Assembly (NCBI GenBank): GCA_018333605.1
Contig: JAGXSV010000030.1
Coordinates: 1 to 62,243 of the forward strand
Direction of reading: 5' to 3'
From: Hydrogenophaga sp.
Lineage (GTDB): Bacteria > Pseudomonadota > Gammaproteobacteria > Burkholderiales > Burkholderiaceae_C
Length of the DNA stretch: 62,243 bases
The notes beneath the pieces were generated by a model. The model saw only the letters and a program-made list of their open reading frames with translations, searched no databases and had not been told where the DNA came from. Shown here one piece after another: positions 35,201-44,068 of the stretch (position 1 is the first letter of the stretch; every line of letters begins with the position of its first letter). Both the position numbers and the translations under genes were made by a program.

Positions 35201-36178
35201 CGCCCCGCACCGCCCGAGCCCAAGGCCGCCCCGACGCCAGCCAGCGCCGGCGGTGCCCGCCGCGCCACCGCTGAAGTGCCGACGGCATCTGCCACCAGTG
35301 TGGCTCAGCGCTACACCAGCTGGAGCTTTGGTGAACTGCCCGAGCTGATGGAGATCCGCAAAGGCGGGCAGACGCTGATTGGATTCCCGGCGCTCATGGA
35401 TCTGGGTGATGCCGTGGCCATTGAGGTGTTTGACGAACCCGAGGTGGCGATGGCGCGCCACCGCGAAGGCCTGCGCCGCTTGTTTGCGCTGCAGATCAAG
35501 GACGCGTTGAAGTACCTGGAAAAGAACCTGCCCGGCCTGATGACCATGGCCACGGCCTACATGCAGGTGGGCAAAACCGAGAGCGGTTCGGGCGGCGGCA
35601 CGCTGGAGGAGCTGCGCAACCAGATCATTGAACTCGCGCTGGACCGCGCCTTTTTGGCCGAACCGCTGCCCACCGACGAAGTGGCGTTCAAGAAACGGGT
35701 GGACGAGGGCCGGGGCCGGCTCACCCTGATCTCGACCGAAATTGCCCGCAACGCCGGCCTGATCTTGACCGAATACGCCGCCGCCGCACGCAAGCTCAAG
35801 GACAGCCGCCCGCCGGCCGACGTGGCCACCGATGTGACCCAGCAGCTGCAGCGCCTGGTGCCCAAACGCTTTTTGCTCACCACGCCTTATGCGCAACTGC
35901 AGCACTTTCCCCGCTATCTGAAAGCCGTTCAGCTGCGGCTGGACAAGCTGCGCACCGACCCGACACGCGACGCGACCAAACTGGCCGAGCTGCGCCCGCA
36001 AGAGCAGCGCTTCTGGCGCCTGGTGGCCGAGCGCAAAGGCGTGCAAGACGCGCGCCTCCAAGAACTGCGCTGGCTGCTGGAAGAGCTGCGCGTGAGCCTT
36101 TTTGCACAAGAGCTGCGAACGCCCCAGCCGGTGAGCGTGAAGCGGCTGGAAAAAACCTGGGCGCAAATCAACAGCTGA
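32279..36178 (+). CDS. hrpA: ATP-dependent RNA helicase HrpA
   Basis: A very large DEAH-box helicase (about 1299 residues, normal for HrpA) that rescues stalled ribosomes and processes RNA. Walker A is GETGSGKTTQ near residue 40 and DEAH lies in IIIDEAHERS. Helicase motif VI is QRAGRCGR, followed by the HA2/OB and the long HrpA C-terminal domain. There is no ATG at the start: GTG 32279 is chosen, and TTG 32267 is in frame. An Ala/Pro-rich linker lies near residue 985. Confidence 0.95.
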   Translation: MPLSSTPLHIEFPESLPVSARRHEIEAAMREHQVVIVCGETGSGKTTQLPKIALLMGRGKLNAKPGQRPQLIGHTQPRRIAASSVAKRIAEELKTPLGEVVGFKVRFQDRLSKDASVKLMTDGILLAETQTDPDLRAYDTIIIDEAHERSLNIDFLLGYLRQLLPRRPDLKVVVTSATIDADRFAQYFASKRGPAPVIQVSGRTFPVEVRYRPFEESRDYDLNNAIADGVDELWRTPQGGDILIFLPGEREIREATDHLRKHLSHTPTLRNAEVLPLFARLSQAEQDRIFQDHSGRRIVLSTNVAETSLTVPGIRYVIDAGTARVKRYSFRQKVEQLMVEPVSRAAANQRAGRCGRVADGICIRLYDEAGFNGRPAFTDPEILRSSLAGVILRMKALRLGAVEDFAFIEPPQKRAIVDGYQLLNELGAVDDNNELTRIGDTLSRLPLDPKVGRMLLEAKERGALDEAMVIASALSVQDVRDRPMDKQAQADQAHAKFDDEKSEFTGTLKLWKWLDDTKGGHGKDHKLSHRQYENLLRENYINVRRVREWRDIHSQLHTVVAEHKWTLNTQPASYEQLHLSMLSGLLGNIGQKNEAEDWYLGARGIKFHRHPGANLSKKPGRWIVCAELVETTRLFGRGIASIEPQWLEQVGAHLIKKQLLDPHWEKKAAQVTALERATLYGLVVYHNRRTDYGRVDPAGAREIFIREALVAGEWETRLPFLAANQKLVKQVAELEHKSRRQDVLVDDELIFAFYDAQIPAEVCSGAGFERWYKDAQRLNPKLLLLTREELMRHEAAGITTQAFPKTLRLGGVDCACTYLHEPGDPRDGLSVTVPIFALNQVSEDRCDWLVPGMLKDKLLALLKTLHQRPRSRLVPLPATAERFAAALTEPAVFGAGNLMDALLKLVREATQLDIVRNDIKVDMLTPHHFMHLRVVDEHGRQLGQGRSLAALKAELGGQARGAFQALASLKLESLRPAPPEPKAAPTPASAGGARRATAEVPTASATSVAQRYTSWSFGELPELMEIRKGGQTLIGFPALMDLGDAVAIEVFDEPEVAMARHREGLRRLFALQIKDALKYLEKNLPGLMTMATAYMQVGKTESGSGGGTLEELRNQIIELALDRAFLAEPLPTDEVAFKKRVDEGRGRLTLISTEIARNAGLILTEYAAAARKLKDSRPPADVATDVTQQLQRLVPKRFLLTTPYAQLQHFPRYLKAVQLRLDKLRTDPTRDATKLAELRPQEQRFWRLVAERKGVQDARLQELRWLLEELRVSLFAQELRTPQPVSVKRLEKTWAQINS

Positions 36179-36326
36179 ACGGGGCAGATCTTGATTTCCG
36201 GGGTCGAATCGGTTTACCACGTCGCGACGCTGTGCTATTCAATGGCTGTGTTGACAGCGCACCACCACTGCGGTTCACTCTAGGTTCTTGTGGGGCAAGT
36301 TGGCCTCGTTTGATGAGGAGCCGCAG

Positions 36327-37043
36327 ATGGACCGTCGTGAGTTTGTCGAAAGTTGTGCGTTGGGTGCGGGCTCACTGGCGGCCACCGTGGCTGGCAGTGC
36401 CTGGGCAGCGAACGCCAAACCTCGGGCTTATGCGCGAGTGCTGTTGACCGACGCGTTCGGGCAAGCCATCAAGGCATCGAGCCTGCTGGCTCAAACCAAC
36501 TACGTTTTCCATTACCCGTTTGAAGCCACGCCGGTGTTTTTGCTCGACTTGGGCAAACCGGCGCTGGCCACCAGCCTGCGCACGCGCGACCAGCAGGCTT
36601 ACCAGTGGCCCGGTGGTGTGGGTCCGACGCGCAGCCTGGTGGCGTTTTCTGCCATTTGCGCGCACAAGCTGGTGTATCCCACCAAAGACCTGAGTTTCAT
36701 CAGTTTTCGCAAAGGTGCGGCCAGCAACCCCCAGACGCCCAGCAAAGGCAACGACCTGATTCACTGCTGCGCCGACCACAGCCAGTACGACCCAGCGCGT
36801 GGTGCTCGGGTGCTGGGGGGTCCGGCCGAGCAGCCGCTGTGTGCGGTGCTGCTGGAACACGACCCGAAGGCCGACACCCTCACGGCGACCGGCACCTTGG
36901 GCGGAGAGCTGTTTGACGATTTTTTCAAAAAGTACGAGATGAAGCTGAGCCTGGAGGCAGGCCCCCGGGCCAAACAGGCTGTGGTGGGCCGCAGCGTGGT
37001 GCGTGAGCTCGACAGCTTTTGCCGCAACGCCGTGCGTTGCTGA
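36327..37043 (+). CDS. Tat-exported Rieske-type iron-sulfur protein
   Basis: A 238-residue protein. The N-terminus MDRREFVESCALGAGSLAAT is a twin-arginine signal, so it is folded with its cofactor before export. Rieske cluster ligands appear as ICAHK and, about 45 residues later, CCADHSQYDP, that is CxH and CxxH. The spacing is wider than in oxygenase ferredoxins. The partner and role are unknown; it stands alone between hrpA and an aminotransferase. Start 36327 follows GAGGAG. Confidence 0.8.
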   Translation: MDRREFVESCALGAGSLAATVAGSAWAANAKPRAYARVLLTDAFGQAIKASSLLAQTNYVFHYPFEATPVFLLDLGKPALATSLRTRDQQAYQWPGGVGPTRSLVAFSAICAHKLVYPTKDLSFISFRKGAASNPQTPSKGNDLIHCCADHSQYDPARGARVLGGPAEQPLCAVLLEHDPKADTLTATGTLGGELFDDFFKKYEMKLSLEAGPRAKQAVVGRSVVRELDSFCRNAVRC

Positions 37044-37081
37044 TTCCCACGCCCGGCCGGTGTGCCATCACGCCGGCTGGA

Positions 37082-38260
37082 TCAAAGGCGGGCGAGCCGC
37101 TTGAGCGCCTCGTGCAGCGTGGCGTCTTTTTTGGCGAAGCAAAAGCGCACCACCTTCTGGTCGAAACCGTTGCCGTAAAACGCCGACAGCGGAATGGCCG
37201 CCACACCGATTTCACGCGTGAGCCACTGGCAAAAATCCGCCTCGGGCAGGTCGCGTTCGGGCACAGTCAGGCCAGAAATGTCCACGCACTGGAAGTAGGT
37301 TCCGGCACCCGGTAGCAGCTTGAAGCGGGTGCTGGCCAGTCCCTCACGAAACAGATCGCGCTTGCGCTGGTAGAAAGCCGGCAGGTTCAGATAGGGCGCC
37401 GGGTCGGCCATGTAGGCGGCCAGCGCGTGTTGCATCGGCGTGTTCACGGTGAACACATTGAACTGGTGCACCTTGCGAAACTCGGCTGTGAGCGTGGCGG
37501 GGGCCACCACGGTTCCCACCTTCCAGCCGGTCACATGGTAGGTTTTACCGAAGCTGCTGACGATGAAGGCGCGGGCCGCCAGGCCGGGAAAGCGCGCCGC
37601 GCTCTGGTGCTGCTGGCCGTCGAACACCATGTGCTCGTACACCTCGTCGCTGATCAGCAGCACGTTGGTCGGGGCCAGCAGATCTTGCAACTGGAGCATG
37701 TCCGCCGCGCTCCACACCTGGCCGCTGGGGTTGTGCGGGCTGTTGATGAGGATGGCGCGGGTGCGCGGTGTGATGGCGCCGCTGATGCGCTCAAAGTCGG
37801 GCCGGAAGCTGCCCGGTGTGAGCGGTACACGCACCACCACGCCTCCAGCCAGTTCGATGCTGGGCACATAGCTGTCGTAGCAAGGCTCCAGCACGATGAC
37901 CTCGTCGCCCGGGTGCACCACCGCCAAGATGGTGGTGAGGATGGCCTGCGTGGCACCTGCGGTGACGGTGATTTCCGTGTGCGGGTCGCAGGCCAAGCCG
38001 TATAGCGCCTGCATTTTGGCGGCCATGGCCTGGCGCAGCGCAGGCACGCCGGGCATGGGCGGGTACTGGTTGTGGCCGGCCTGCATGGCCTGCGTCACGG
38101 CATTCACCAGCGCCGGGTCGCAGTCAAAGTCGGGGAAACCCTGGCCCAGGTTGACCGCACCGGTTTCAGCCGCCAGCGCCGACATGACGGTAAAGATGGT
38201 GGTGCCCACCTTGGGCAGACGCGAGTTGAGAACTGGGGTGTGGAGGGCTTGAAAAGGCAT
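37082..38260 (-). CDS. PLP-dependent aminotransferase (methionine aminotransferase type)
   Basis: A 392-residue class I/II aminotransferase. NLGQGFPDFD, the NSPHNPSG block, the lysine in SSFGKTYHVTGWK and a C-terminal RFCFAK arginine are present. It resembles YbdL/methionine aminotransferases, which favour methionine and aromatic 2-oxo acids; a role in methionine salvage would fit the sulfur setting. The start MPFQALHTP at 38260 is preferred to longer starts. It lies 41 bases downstream of cysB on the same strand. Confidence 0.9.
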   Translation of the reverse strand: MPFQALHTPVLNSRLPKVGTTIFTVMSALAAETGAVNLGQGFPDFDCDPALVNAVTQAMQAGHNQYPPMPGVPALRQAMAAKMQALYGLACDPHTEITVTAGATQAILTTILAVVHPGDEVIVLEPCYDSYVPSIELAGGVVVRVPLTPGSFRPDFERISGAITPRTRAILINSPHNPSGQVWSAADMLQLQDLLAPTNVLLISDEVYEHMVFDGQQHQSAARFPGLAARAFIVSSFGKTYHVTGWKVGTVVAPATLTAEFRKVHQFNVFTVNTPMQHALAAYMADPAPYLNLPAFYQRKRDLFREGLASTRFKLLPGAGTYFQCVDISGLTVPERDLPEADFCQWLTREIGVAAIPLSAFYGNGFDQKVVRFCFAKKDATLHEALKRLARL

Positions 38261-38300
38261 GTCAATGTCTGAATGTCTGGGGAGTTGCGACCGGGGGGCG

Positions 38301-39245
38301 TCAGAGCTCATAGTCGTCAGGTGTGCCGCTCATGGCGCGCAGGATCGATTCGCGGGTGAGCCGGTCGCTGAGCAGTTCGGCGAAGCGAAGTACAAAATGG
38401 CGCAGATAGGTGCCGCGCTTGAAGGCCACGCGTGCCAGGTTGTGACCAAACAGCTGCGCAGCGGGGCGTGCCACGAGGTCGGGCGTCTGGTTTTCGCCCT
38501 GCATGGCCATTTCGGCCACGATGCCCACACCCATGCCCAGCTTGACATAGGTCTTGATCACGTCCGAGTCGATGGCCTCCAGCACCACGTTGGGCTGCAG
38601 GTGGCGCAAGGCAAAGGCCTGGTCAATGCGCGTGCGACCGGTAAAGCTGGGGTGGTAGGTGACAAGCGGCACCTGGGCCAGATCATCCAGGGTGATGCGC
38701 TCACGCTCCAGCAGCGGATGGTCAAACGGGAGCACCAGCACGTGCTGCCATTCGTAGCAGGGCAGTGTGACCAGCTCGGGGTAGTTCACCAGCGACTCTG
38801 TGGCCACCCCGATCTCGGCCACTTCTTCCATCAGCATTTTGGCAACCTGGTCGGGCGAACCCTGGTGCAGACTGATGCCGACCTTGGGGTAGGCCTGACG
38901 CAGTGCGGCAACCGGCCCGGGCAGCACATAGCGGGCCTGGGTGTGCGTGGTGGCAATGGACAGCGTGCCGCTGTCTTGTGCCGAATACTGCTCGCCAATG
39001 CGCTTGAGGTTGTTCACCTCGCGCAAGATGATTTCAATGCTTTTGAGCACCTGCACGCCAGGCTCGGTCACGCGTTTGATGCGCTTGCCGTGGCGGGCAA
39101 AAATCTCGATGCCCAGTTCGTCTTCGAGCTCAATGATGGCCTTGGAAACCCCTGGCTGCGAGGTGTGCAGGGCTTTGGCCGCTTCGGTCAGGTTCAGGTT
39201 GCGGCGCACCGCTTCCTGGACAAACCGGAACTGGTGCAGGTTCAT
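38301..39245 (-). CDS. cysB: LysR-type regulator CysB
   Basis: A 314-residue LysR activator of sulfur assimilation. The helix-turn-helix has NLTEAAKALHTSQPGVSKAI, and the effector domain has TTHTQARYVLPGPVAALR and HQGSPDQVAKMLMEEVAEIG, as in CysB, which binds N-acetylserine. It is closer to classic CysB than the regulator at 15089-16015. Its start overlaps the cbiX stop by four bases. It is the likely activator of the cys operon, sbp-cysTWA and the other sulfur units here. Confidence 0.93.
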   Translation of the reverse strand: MNLHQFRFVQEAVRRNLNLTEAAKALHTSQPGVSKAIIELEDELGIEIFARHGKRIKRVTEPGVQVLKSIEIILREVNNLKRIGEQYSAQDSGTLSIATTHTQARYVLPGPVAALRQAYPKVGISLHQGSPDQVAKMLMEEVAEIGVATESLVNYPELVTLPCYEWQHVLVLPFDHPLLERERITLDDLAQVPLVTYHPSFTGRTRIDQAFALRHLQPNVVLEAIDSDVIKTYVKLGMGVGIVAEMAMQGENQTPDLVARPAAQLFGHNLARVAFKRGTYLRHFVLRFAELLSDRLTRESILRAMSGTPDDYEL

Positions 39246-39607
39246 GGCAGGTCTTCAAGGGCAATCGTTGCCAGCACCGCGGTCAGACGCGGGTCTTCGC
39301 CAGCGGCGGGCAGTTGTTCAAACCGCACCTCGGGGTGGGCCTGGGCCAGCGCCGTCATGAGCACGGGCAGGTCTTCCCGGGCATGCTTGCCCATGCCAAA
39401 AAACAGAGGCAACACGCGCAAGCGGGTCACACCTTGCGCCACCATCTGGCGCGCGGCGGTGGCCATGTCGGGTTCGCACAATTCCAGATAAGCGCACAAA
39501 ACCCGCGCAGCCGGGTCGGAGCGCCCGATTTGCTGCGCCACCGACTCGACCGGCAAGCGCCACAGCGGGTCGCGCGAACCATGGGCAAAAACAATCACAC
39601 CAAGCAT
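39242..39607 (-). CDS. cbiX: Sirohydrochlorin chelatase, short CbiX type
   Basis: A 121-residue single-domain chelatase with the metal-binding FAHGSRDP at the N-terminus and LPLFFGMGKHAREDLP around the second histidine. It inserts iron (or cobalt) into sirohydrochlorin; iron gives the siroheme needed by CysI. It overlaps cysB by ATGA, so chelatase and regulator are made together. ATG 39607 (MLGVIVFAHGS) is the natural start. Confidence 0.92.
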   Translation of the reverse strand: MLGVIVFAHGSRDPLWRLPVESVAQQIGRSDPAARVLCAYLELCEPDMATAARQMVAQGVTRLRVLPLFFGMGKHAREDLPVLMTALAQAHPEVRFEQLPAAGEDPRLTAVLATIALEDLP

Positions 39608-39614
39608 GTTGAAC

Positions 39615-40733
39615 CTATCGTCGAAGCACCAGCCAGCCAAAGGCGGCGAGTGAGAAAACCGAGTAAATCAGCGATGGCGATGCCGCTGCCAGCCAGGGTT
39701 GCCACTGGTTAAGGTTGCCGATATAGCCGAAAACGTTGTTGAGCAGAAAAAAGCTGATGCCGATCAGCACGCCACCAAACACATAGCCGGTGATGCCGCC
39801 CGAGCGGAAGTGCAGGTAGGCAAAGGGCAGCGCCAGCACCACCATCACCAGGCAACTCAGAGGGTAGAACACCTTGCGCCAGAACTCGATTTCGTAGCGC
39901 TGCGCGGTCTGGTTGTTGGCTTCCAGGTGGCGAATGTAGGCAAACAGGTCGGCGGTGCGCATGCGCTCGGGCTTGAGCAGGGCCACCGACACCATTTCGG
40001 TGCTGATGCTGCTGGGCCAGCGAAAAGTCTCCAGCGTGCTGCGGGTGATGCGCGCCGAGGCCAGTCCGGCGGTGTCGAATTCGCGCCGCTCGACCTGTTG
40101 CAGCGTCCACGACTCATCGGTCTCGATCTGCCCGGTTTGGGCTTGCAAGGTTGAGACCAGAAAACCCTGGTTATCGAATTCGAAAATGCGCACTTCGCCG
40201 AGTCCACCCTGCGGTGAGAGCGAGCCCACGTTGACCGAGAAATTGCTGTAAGCCTGCCGTTCTTTCAGCCAGGCGCCGGTTTGGCCCAGGCTGATGCGGC
40301 CTTGGTAGGTCGACTTCAGCAGTTGCGCGGTTTTGTCGGCCAAGGGGGCCACGTAGTCGCCAATGGCAAACGTCAGGGTCACAAAAATGACGCCCAGTCC
40401 CAGCAAGGTGCGCAACGCGCGCCAGGGCCCCAGGCCGCTGGTGCGCAGAATGGTGTACTCCGAACCCTGGGCCAGGCGTGCCAGCACAAACACCGATCCA
40501 ATCAGCACCGCAATCGGCATGAGTTCGTACACCCGGCTGGGCATCAGCAGCAGAACGTAAAGCAAGGCGTGGCGAATTTCGTAGACCAGGTTGGCGTCCA
40601 GCGGCGACACCCGGCCCAGCGCGGGCAACTCTTCGACAAAGTCGAAAAAGAAAAACAGCGACAGGAAGGCCAGGAGCACAAAGCCCACGGCCACAAAAAT
40701 TTCTCCGTAGATCAGGCGTCGAATGGTTTTCAT
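39615..40733 (-). CDS. lptG: LPS export permease LptG
   Basis: A 372-residue inner membrane subunit of the LptB2FG exporter that moves lipopolysaccharide to the outer membrane. Three N-terminal and three C-terminal helices flank a periplasmic beta-jellyroll domain. FAYLHFRSGGITGYVFGGVL near the end is typical. Its start overlaps the lptF stop by four bases. Confidence 0.95.
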   Translation of the reverse strand: MKTIRRLIYGEIFVAVGFVLLAFLSLFFFFDFVEELPALGRVSPLDANLVYEIRHALLYVLLLMPSRVYELMPIAVLIGSVFVLARLAQGSEYTILRTSGLGPWRALRTLLGLGVIFVTLTFAIGDYVAPLADKTAQLLKSTYQGRISLGQTGAWLKERQAYSNFSVNVGSLSPQGGLGEVRIFEFDNQGFLVSTLQAQTGQIETDESWTLQQVERREFDTAGLASARITRSTLETFRWPSSISTEMVSVALLKPERMRTADLFAYIRHLEANNQTAQRYEIEFWRKVFYPLSCLVMVVLALPFAYLHFRSGGITGYVFGGVLIGISFFLLNNVFGYIGNLNQWQPWLAAASPSLIYSVFSLAAFGWLVLRR

Positions 40734-41854
40734 GCGCGAGCCTCACTGGCAGGCTTGCCCCTGTTGCGCCAGCCGGTGAGCCCGTCTCGCAGACTCAGGT
40801 TGTTGTGGCGCTTGGCCAGCCACAACAGGGCCAGCACGAACACCACGCCATGCAGCATGACCATGAATGTGCCCAAGCCGATAAAACCGTTGGACACCCA
40901 GCTTTGGCCCAGGTTAAGCAGGTTGTAATAAAACACAAAGGCGAACAGGGTGAAGAACAGGTTGCCGCCGCGACCCGCGCGCGGGTTGCCTGCGGTCGTG
41001 GCGATCGCGATCAGCACAAAATTGAAGGCGGTCAGGGCCATGCCCACGCGCCAGCCCAGTTCGCCCAGATTGGCCTGGCTGGGGTTGCGAATCAGCTCCC
41101 AGCTGGGGCGCGCTTTCAGCCCCTGCGCGCTGCCGACCACCGCCTCTGCGTCGCCCACCAGGGTGCCGTATTCTTCAAACTCGCTCACGCGCAGACTGCT
41201 TTGGTCGGCAGCAATTTCAAGTCGCTGCCCGTTGTTGAGCATCAGCACCTGCTGTCCGTTGATCCATTCGATCCGGCCCGAGCGGGCTGAGGTGATCGTT
41301 TCACGGCCATCGTCTTCCTTGCTGGAGATGAAGATGTTGCGGCCCTCGGTGCCATCGGCGGTGTCTTTGTCGATAAAGAACACGCGGCGACCGCTGGACG
41401 ATTCCTGGAACTGCCCGGGCGCGATGCGTTCCAGGTCACCACGTTTTTGGAAGCGGCTGCGCAGCTCCTCAGTTTGCTGATTGGCCCAGGGCCAGACAAA
41501 AAACACCATCAGCGTGATCACCAGCAAGATGGGCCATGCAAACCGCATGACAGGGCCCATAAAGCCTCCCAGCGAGCGACCGCTGGAAAACCAGATGATC
41601 ATTTCACTGTCGCGGTACATGCGCGAGAGTGTGAAAACGATGGCAATGAACAGTGCCAGCGTCAGGATGGTGGGCATGCGTCCCAGCACCGTGTAGCCCA
41701 GCACCAGCATGACTTCTTCGGGGTTGACGCTGCCACGCGAGGCCAGACCCAGCGTGCGGATGAGCAGCATCGTCAGCACGATGGTGAACAGCACCACCAG
41801 CGTGGCCCCGAAGCTTCGGGCCAGCTCTTTGCGAATGGAGGAATGGAATAACAT
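40730..41854 (-). CDS. lptF: LPS export permease LptF
   Basis: A 374-residue partner of LptG. The N-terminal helices begin MLFHSSIRKELARSFGATLV, a periplasmic domain follows (FIDKDTADGTEGRNIFI), and C-terminal helices contain GNPRAGRGGNLFFTLFAF. ATG 41854 is the family start; the longer in-frame extension would overlap pepA. It faces pepA across 25 bases, an arrangement common in Burkholderiales. Confidence 0.95.
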   Translation of the reverse strand: MLFHSSIRKELARSFGATLVVLFTIVLTMLLIRTLGLASRGSVNPEEVMLVLGYTVLGRMPTILTLALFIAIVFTLSRMYRDSEMIIWFSSGRSLGGFMGPVMRFAWPILLVITLMVFFVWPWANQQTEELRSRFQKRGDLERIAPGQFQESSSGRRVFFIDKDTADGTEGRNIFISSKEDDGRETITSARSGRIEWINGQQVLMLNNGQRLEIAADQSSLRVSEFEEYGTLVGDAEAVVGSAQGLKARPSWELIRNPSQANLGELGWRVGMALTAFNFVLIAIATTAGNPRAGRGGNLFFTLFAFVFYYNLLNLGQSWVSNGFIGLGTFMVMLHGVVFVLALLWLAKRHNNLSLRDGLTGWRNRGKPASEARA

Positions 41855-41879
41855 CGAATGACCACAGGAAAACGCAATT

Positions 41880-43388
41880 ATGGACTTCGAACTTAAATCC
41901 CTTTCGCCCGAACAAGCGGCTGCCCTGGCTGTTGATGCCTTGCTGGTGCTGGTGCCCGACGCGCTGTCGCCCACCCCCCTGGCCGGTGCTTTGGCCACCC
42001 TCACATCCGAGGCCGCGAGCAAGGGTGATCTGGAAGCGGGGCTGGGTAAAACACTGTGCTGCTACCGGGTGCCCGGTATCAGGGCGAACCGTGTGGTGCT
42101 GGTGCGTGCCGGGAACGGCTCGGCCCTTGCAGTGCGCAAGGCTGTGGCAGCAGGCATGGCCTCGCTCAAGCAACCCAGCATCCAGACAATGGGCCTGGTG
42201 TTGAGCCTGCTGGATGACGGCAGTGACACGGTGCGCGCCGCCATGCAGGCTTGCGCCGACGCCAGCTACACCTACACCACAACCAAGCCATCTGCCAAGG
42301 CGCGCGCCTTGCAGCAGGTGGTGGTGGCTGTTTCTGAGGCGTCTGCCGTTCAAGCTGCTTTTGATGCCGGCAAGGCCATGGTCACCGGCGTGGAATTTGC
42401 CAAAGAATGGGCTAACCGGCCGGCCAACCACGCCACGCCGAGCATGCTGGCCGACGCTGCGCGCAAGCTGGGCCGCAAGCCCGGCATCAAGACCGAGGTG
42501 TTGGGCCCCAAAGAAGTGGCTGCCCTGGGCATGGGTGCCTTTCTGGCGGTGGCTCGTGGCTCCGTGGAACCTTTGCGCTTCATCGTCATGCGTTACACCG
42601 GTGCGGCCAAGTCCAGCGCGCCCGTCGTGCTGGTGGGCAAGGGCATTACGTTTGATACGGGTGGCATCTCCATCAAGCCTGCTGCAGAAATGGACGAGAT
42701 GAAGTTCGACATGGGCGGCGCTGCCAGCGTGCTGGGTACTTTTGCCGCGCTGGCCGAACTGCAGCCCGCCATCAACGTGGTCGGGCTGATTCCCAGTTGC
42801 GAAAACATGCCCGATGGGCAAGCGGTGAAGCCAGGCGATGTGGTCACCAGCATGAGCGGCCAGACCATCGAGGTGCTCAACACCGATGCAGAAGGGCGCC
42901 TGATTTTGTGCGATGCGTTGACCTACGCGGGCCGCTTCAAGCCCCGCAGCGTGGTGGACATCGCCACCTTGACCGGCGCCTGCGTGATTGCTTTGGGTGC
43001 GGTGCGCTCGGGTCTGTTTTCCGCGCACGACGACATTGCCTCGGCGCTGCAGCAGGCTGGTGAAAGCGCGTTGGACCCCTGCTGGCGCATGCCCCTGGAT
43101 GAAGAATACGCAGAAGGCCTCAAGTCCAATTTTGCCGATATTGGAAACGTGGCCGGACGCCCTGGCGGCGCTATTACCGCCGCAAAGTTTTTACAAAAGT
43201 TCACTGCCGATCTGCCTTGGGCGCATCTGGACATTGCCGGTACCGCTTGGAAGGGAGGGGCCGCCAAGGGATCTACAGGGCGGCCTGTGCCGCTGCTGTT
43301 GCAATACCTGCTGGATGAGGCCGCGCGACCAGAACGGGCCGCCGGAGCTGAGCCCAAAAAAGCCACCAGGCGTTCGATCAGGGACTGA
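41880..43388 (+). CDS. pepA: Leucyl aminopeptidase (M17)
   Basis: A 502-residue two-metal cytosolic aminopeptidase. The metal and catalytic blocks VGKGITFDTGGISIKPAAEM, FDMGGAA and NTDAEGRLIL are all present. It frees N-terminal amino acids from peptides; PepA proteins can also bind DNA. It is followed by holC after 17 bases. Confidence 0.96.
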   Translation: MDFELKSLSPEQAAALAVDALLVLVPDALSPTPLAGALATLTSEAASKGDLEAGLGKTLCCYRVPGIRANRVVLVRAGNGSALAVRKAVAAGMASLKQPSIQTMGLVLSLLDDGSDTVRAAMQACADASYTYTTTKPSAKARALQQVVVAVSEASAVQAAFDAGKAMVTGVEFAKEWANRPANHATPSMLADAARKLGRKPGIKTEVLGPKEVAALGMGAFLAVARGSVEPLRFIVMRYTGAAKSSAPVVLVGKGITFDTGGISIKPAAEMDEMKFDMGGAASVLGTFAALAELQPAINVVGLIPSCENMPDGQAVKPGDVVTSMSGQTIEVLNTDAEGRLILCDALTYAGRFKPRSVVDIATLTGACVIALGAVRSGLFSAHDDIASALQQAGESALDPCWRMPLDEEYAEGLKSNFADIGNVAGRPGGAITAAKFLQKFTADLPWAHLDIAGTAWKGGAAKGSTGRPVPLLLQYLLDEAARPERAAGAEPKKATRRSIRD

Positions 43389-43405
43389 GCGGTGATCGGA
43401 TAAAC

Positions 43406-43849
43406 ATGACCGAGGTGGCTTTCCATTTCAACGCGCTCGACAAGCAGGGATACGCTTGCCGGTTGCTGCGCAAGGGTTACCTCAAGGGTGCACGGCTCCT
43501 GGTGCGCACGGACGTCCGTGCCCTGGAGGCACTGGACAGTGCGTTGTGGGCGTTTACCTCGGGTGAATTCATACCCCACGGGCGCGAGGGCGATGCCTCC
43601 TATCTGCTTCGACGATCCCCCATTCAGCTGTACACCGAGTTGCCTGAGTCCGTCGAAAACAGCGCTTCTGTTGTGGTGGTCAACCTGCGTGGCAGCCTGC
43701 CACCCGGGTACGAGCGCTTCGCCCGCGTGATTGAAATTGTGACTTTTGACGAGAACGACAGGTTGCAGGCCCGCGAGCGGTGGCGGGCGTACAAGCAGCG
43801 TGGCATCGATCCTGTGCGACATGATCTTCAATTGGCCCCACAGGACTGA
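43406..43849 (+). CDS. holC: DNA polymerase III subunit chi
   Basis: A 147-residue clamp-loader accessory protein that links the replisome to SSB. The start TEVAFHFNALDKQGYACRLL and IEIVTFDENDRLQARERWR near the C-terminus are HolC features. It directly follows pepA, the usual gene order. Confidence 0.92.
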   Translation: MTEVAFHFNALDKQGYACRLLRKGYLKGARLLVRTDVRALEALDSALWAFTSGEFIPHGREGDASYLLRRSPIQLYTELPESVENSASVVVVNLRGSLPPGYERFARVIEIVTFDENDRLQARERWRAYKQRGIDPVRHDLQLAPQD

Positions 43850-43975
43850 ACTGCGGCAAGCGTGGTCCCGATTCCCGCACCCCCAGTGGTCATATGCGCC
43901 TCGCTAATGATGCATTCGTTGCTGTAATTCACCTGCGGGCAAACCCTTGGACGAGCCCGCAGTTGTTCAATGGTT

Positions 43976-44005
43976 TTGATAACCAGCAGTTTTTTAGAGT
44001 ATCTT
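43976..44005 (+). promoter_or_regulatory. Possible sigma-70 promoter of the Liv-type binding protein gene
   Basis: TTGATA (43976-43981) and TATCTT (44000-44005) are 18 bases apart in the AT-rich gap after holC, about 64 bases before the start codon. The -10 box is weak, so this is a suggestion. Confidence 0.4.
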
Positions 44006-44068
44006 TGCAAGTGTGGAGAAAAAAAGTTCCCACCGCATTCCAATTCTTTTTCCTTTCCGAGGATCTCT

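Noticed and set aside
32099-36220. A 1373-residue open frame on the minus strand across hrpA
   Set aside because: It lies opposite a complete HrpA with all helicase motifs, has His/Gln-rich composition typical of the antisense of high-GC genes, and shows no domain. It is a shadow frame.
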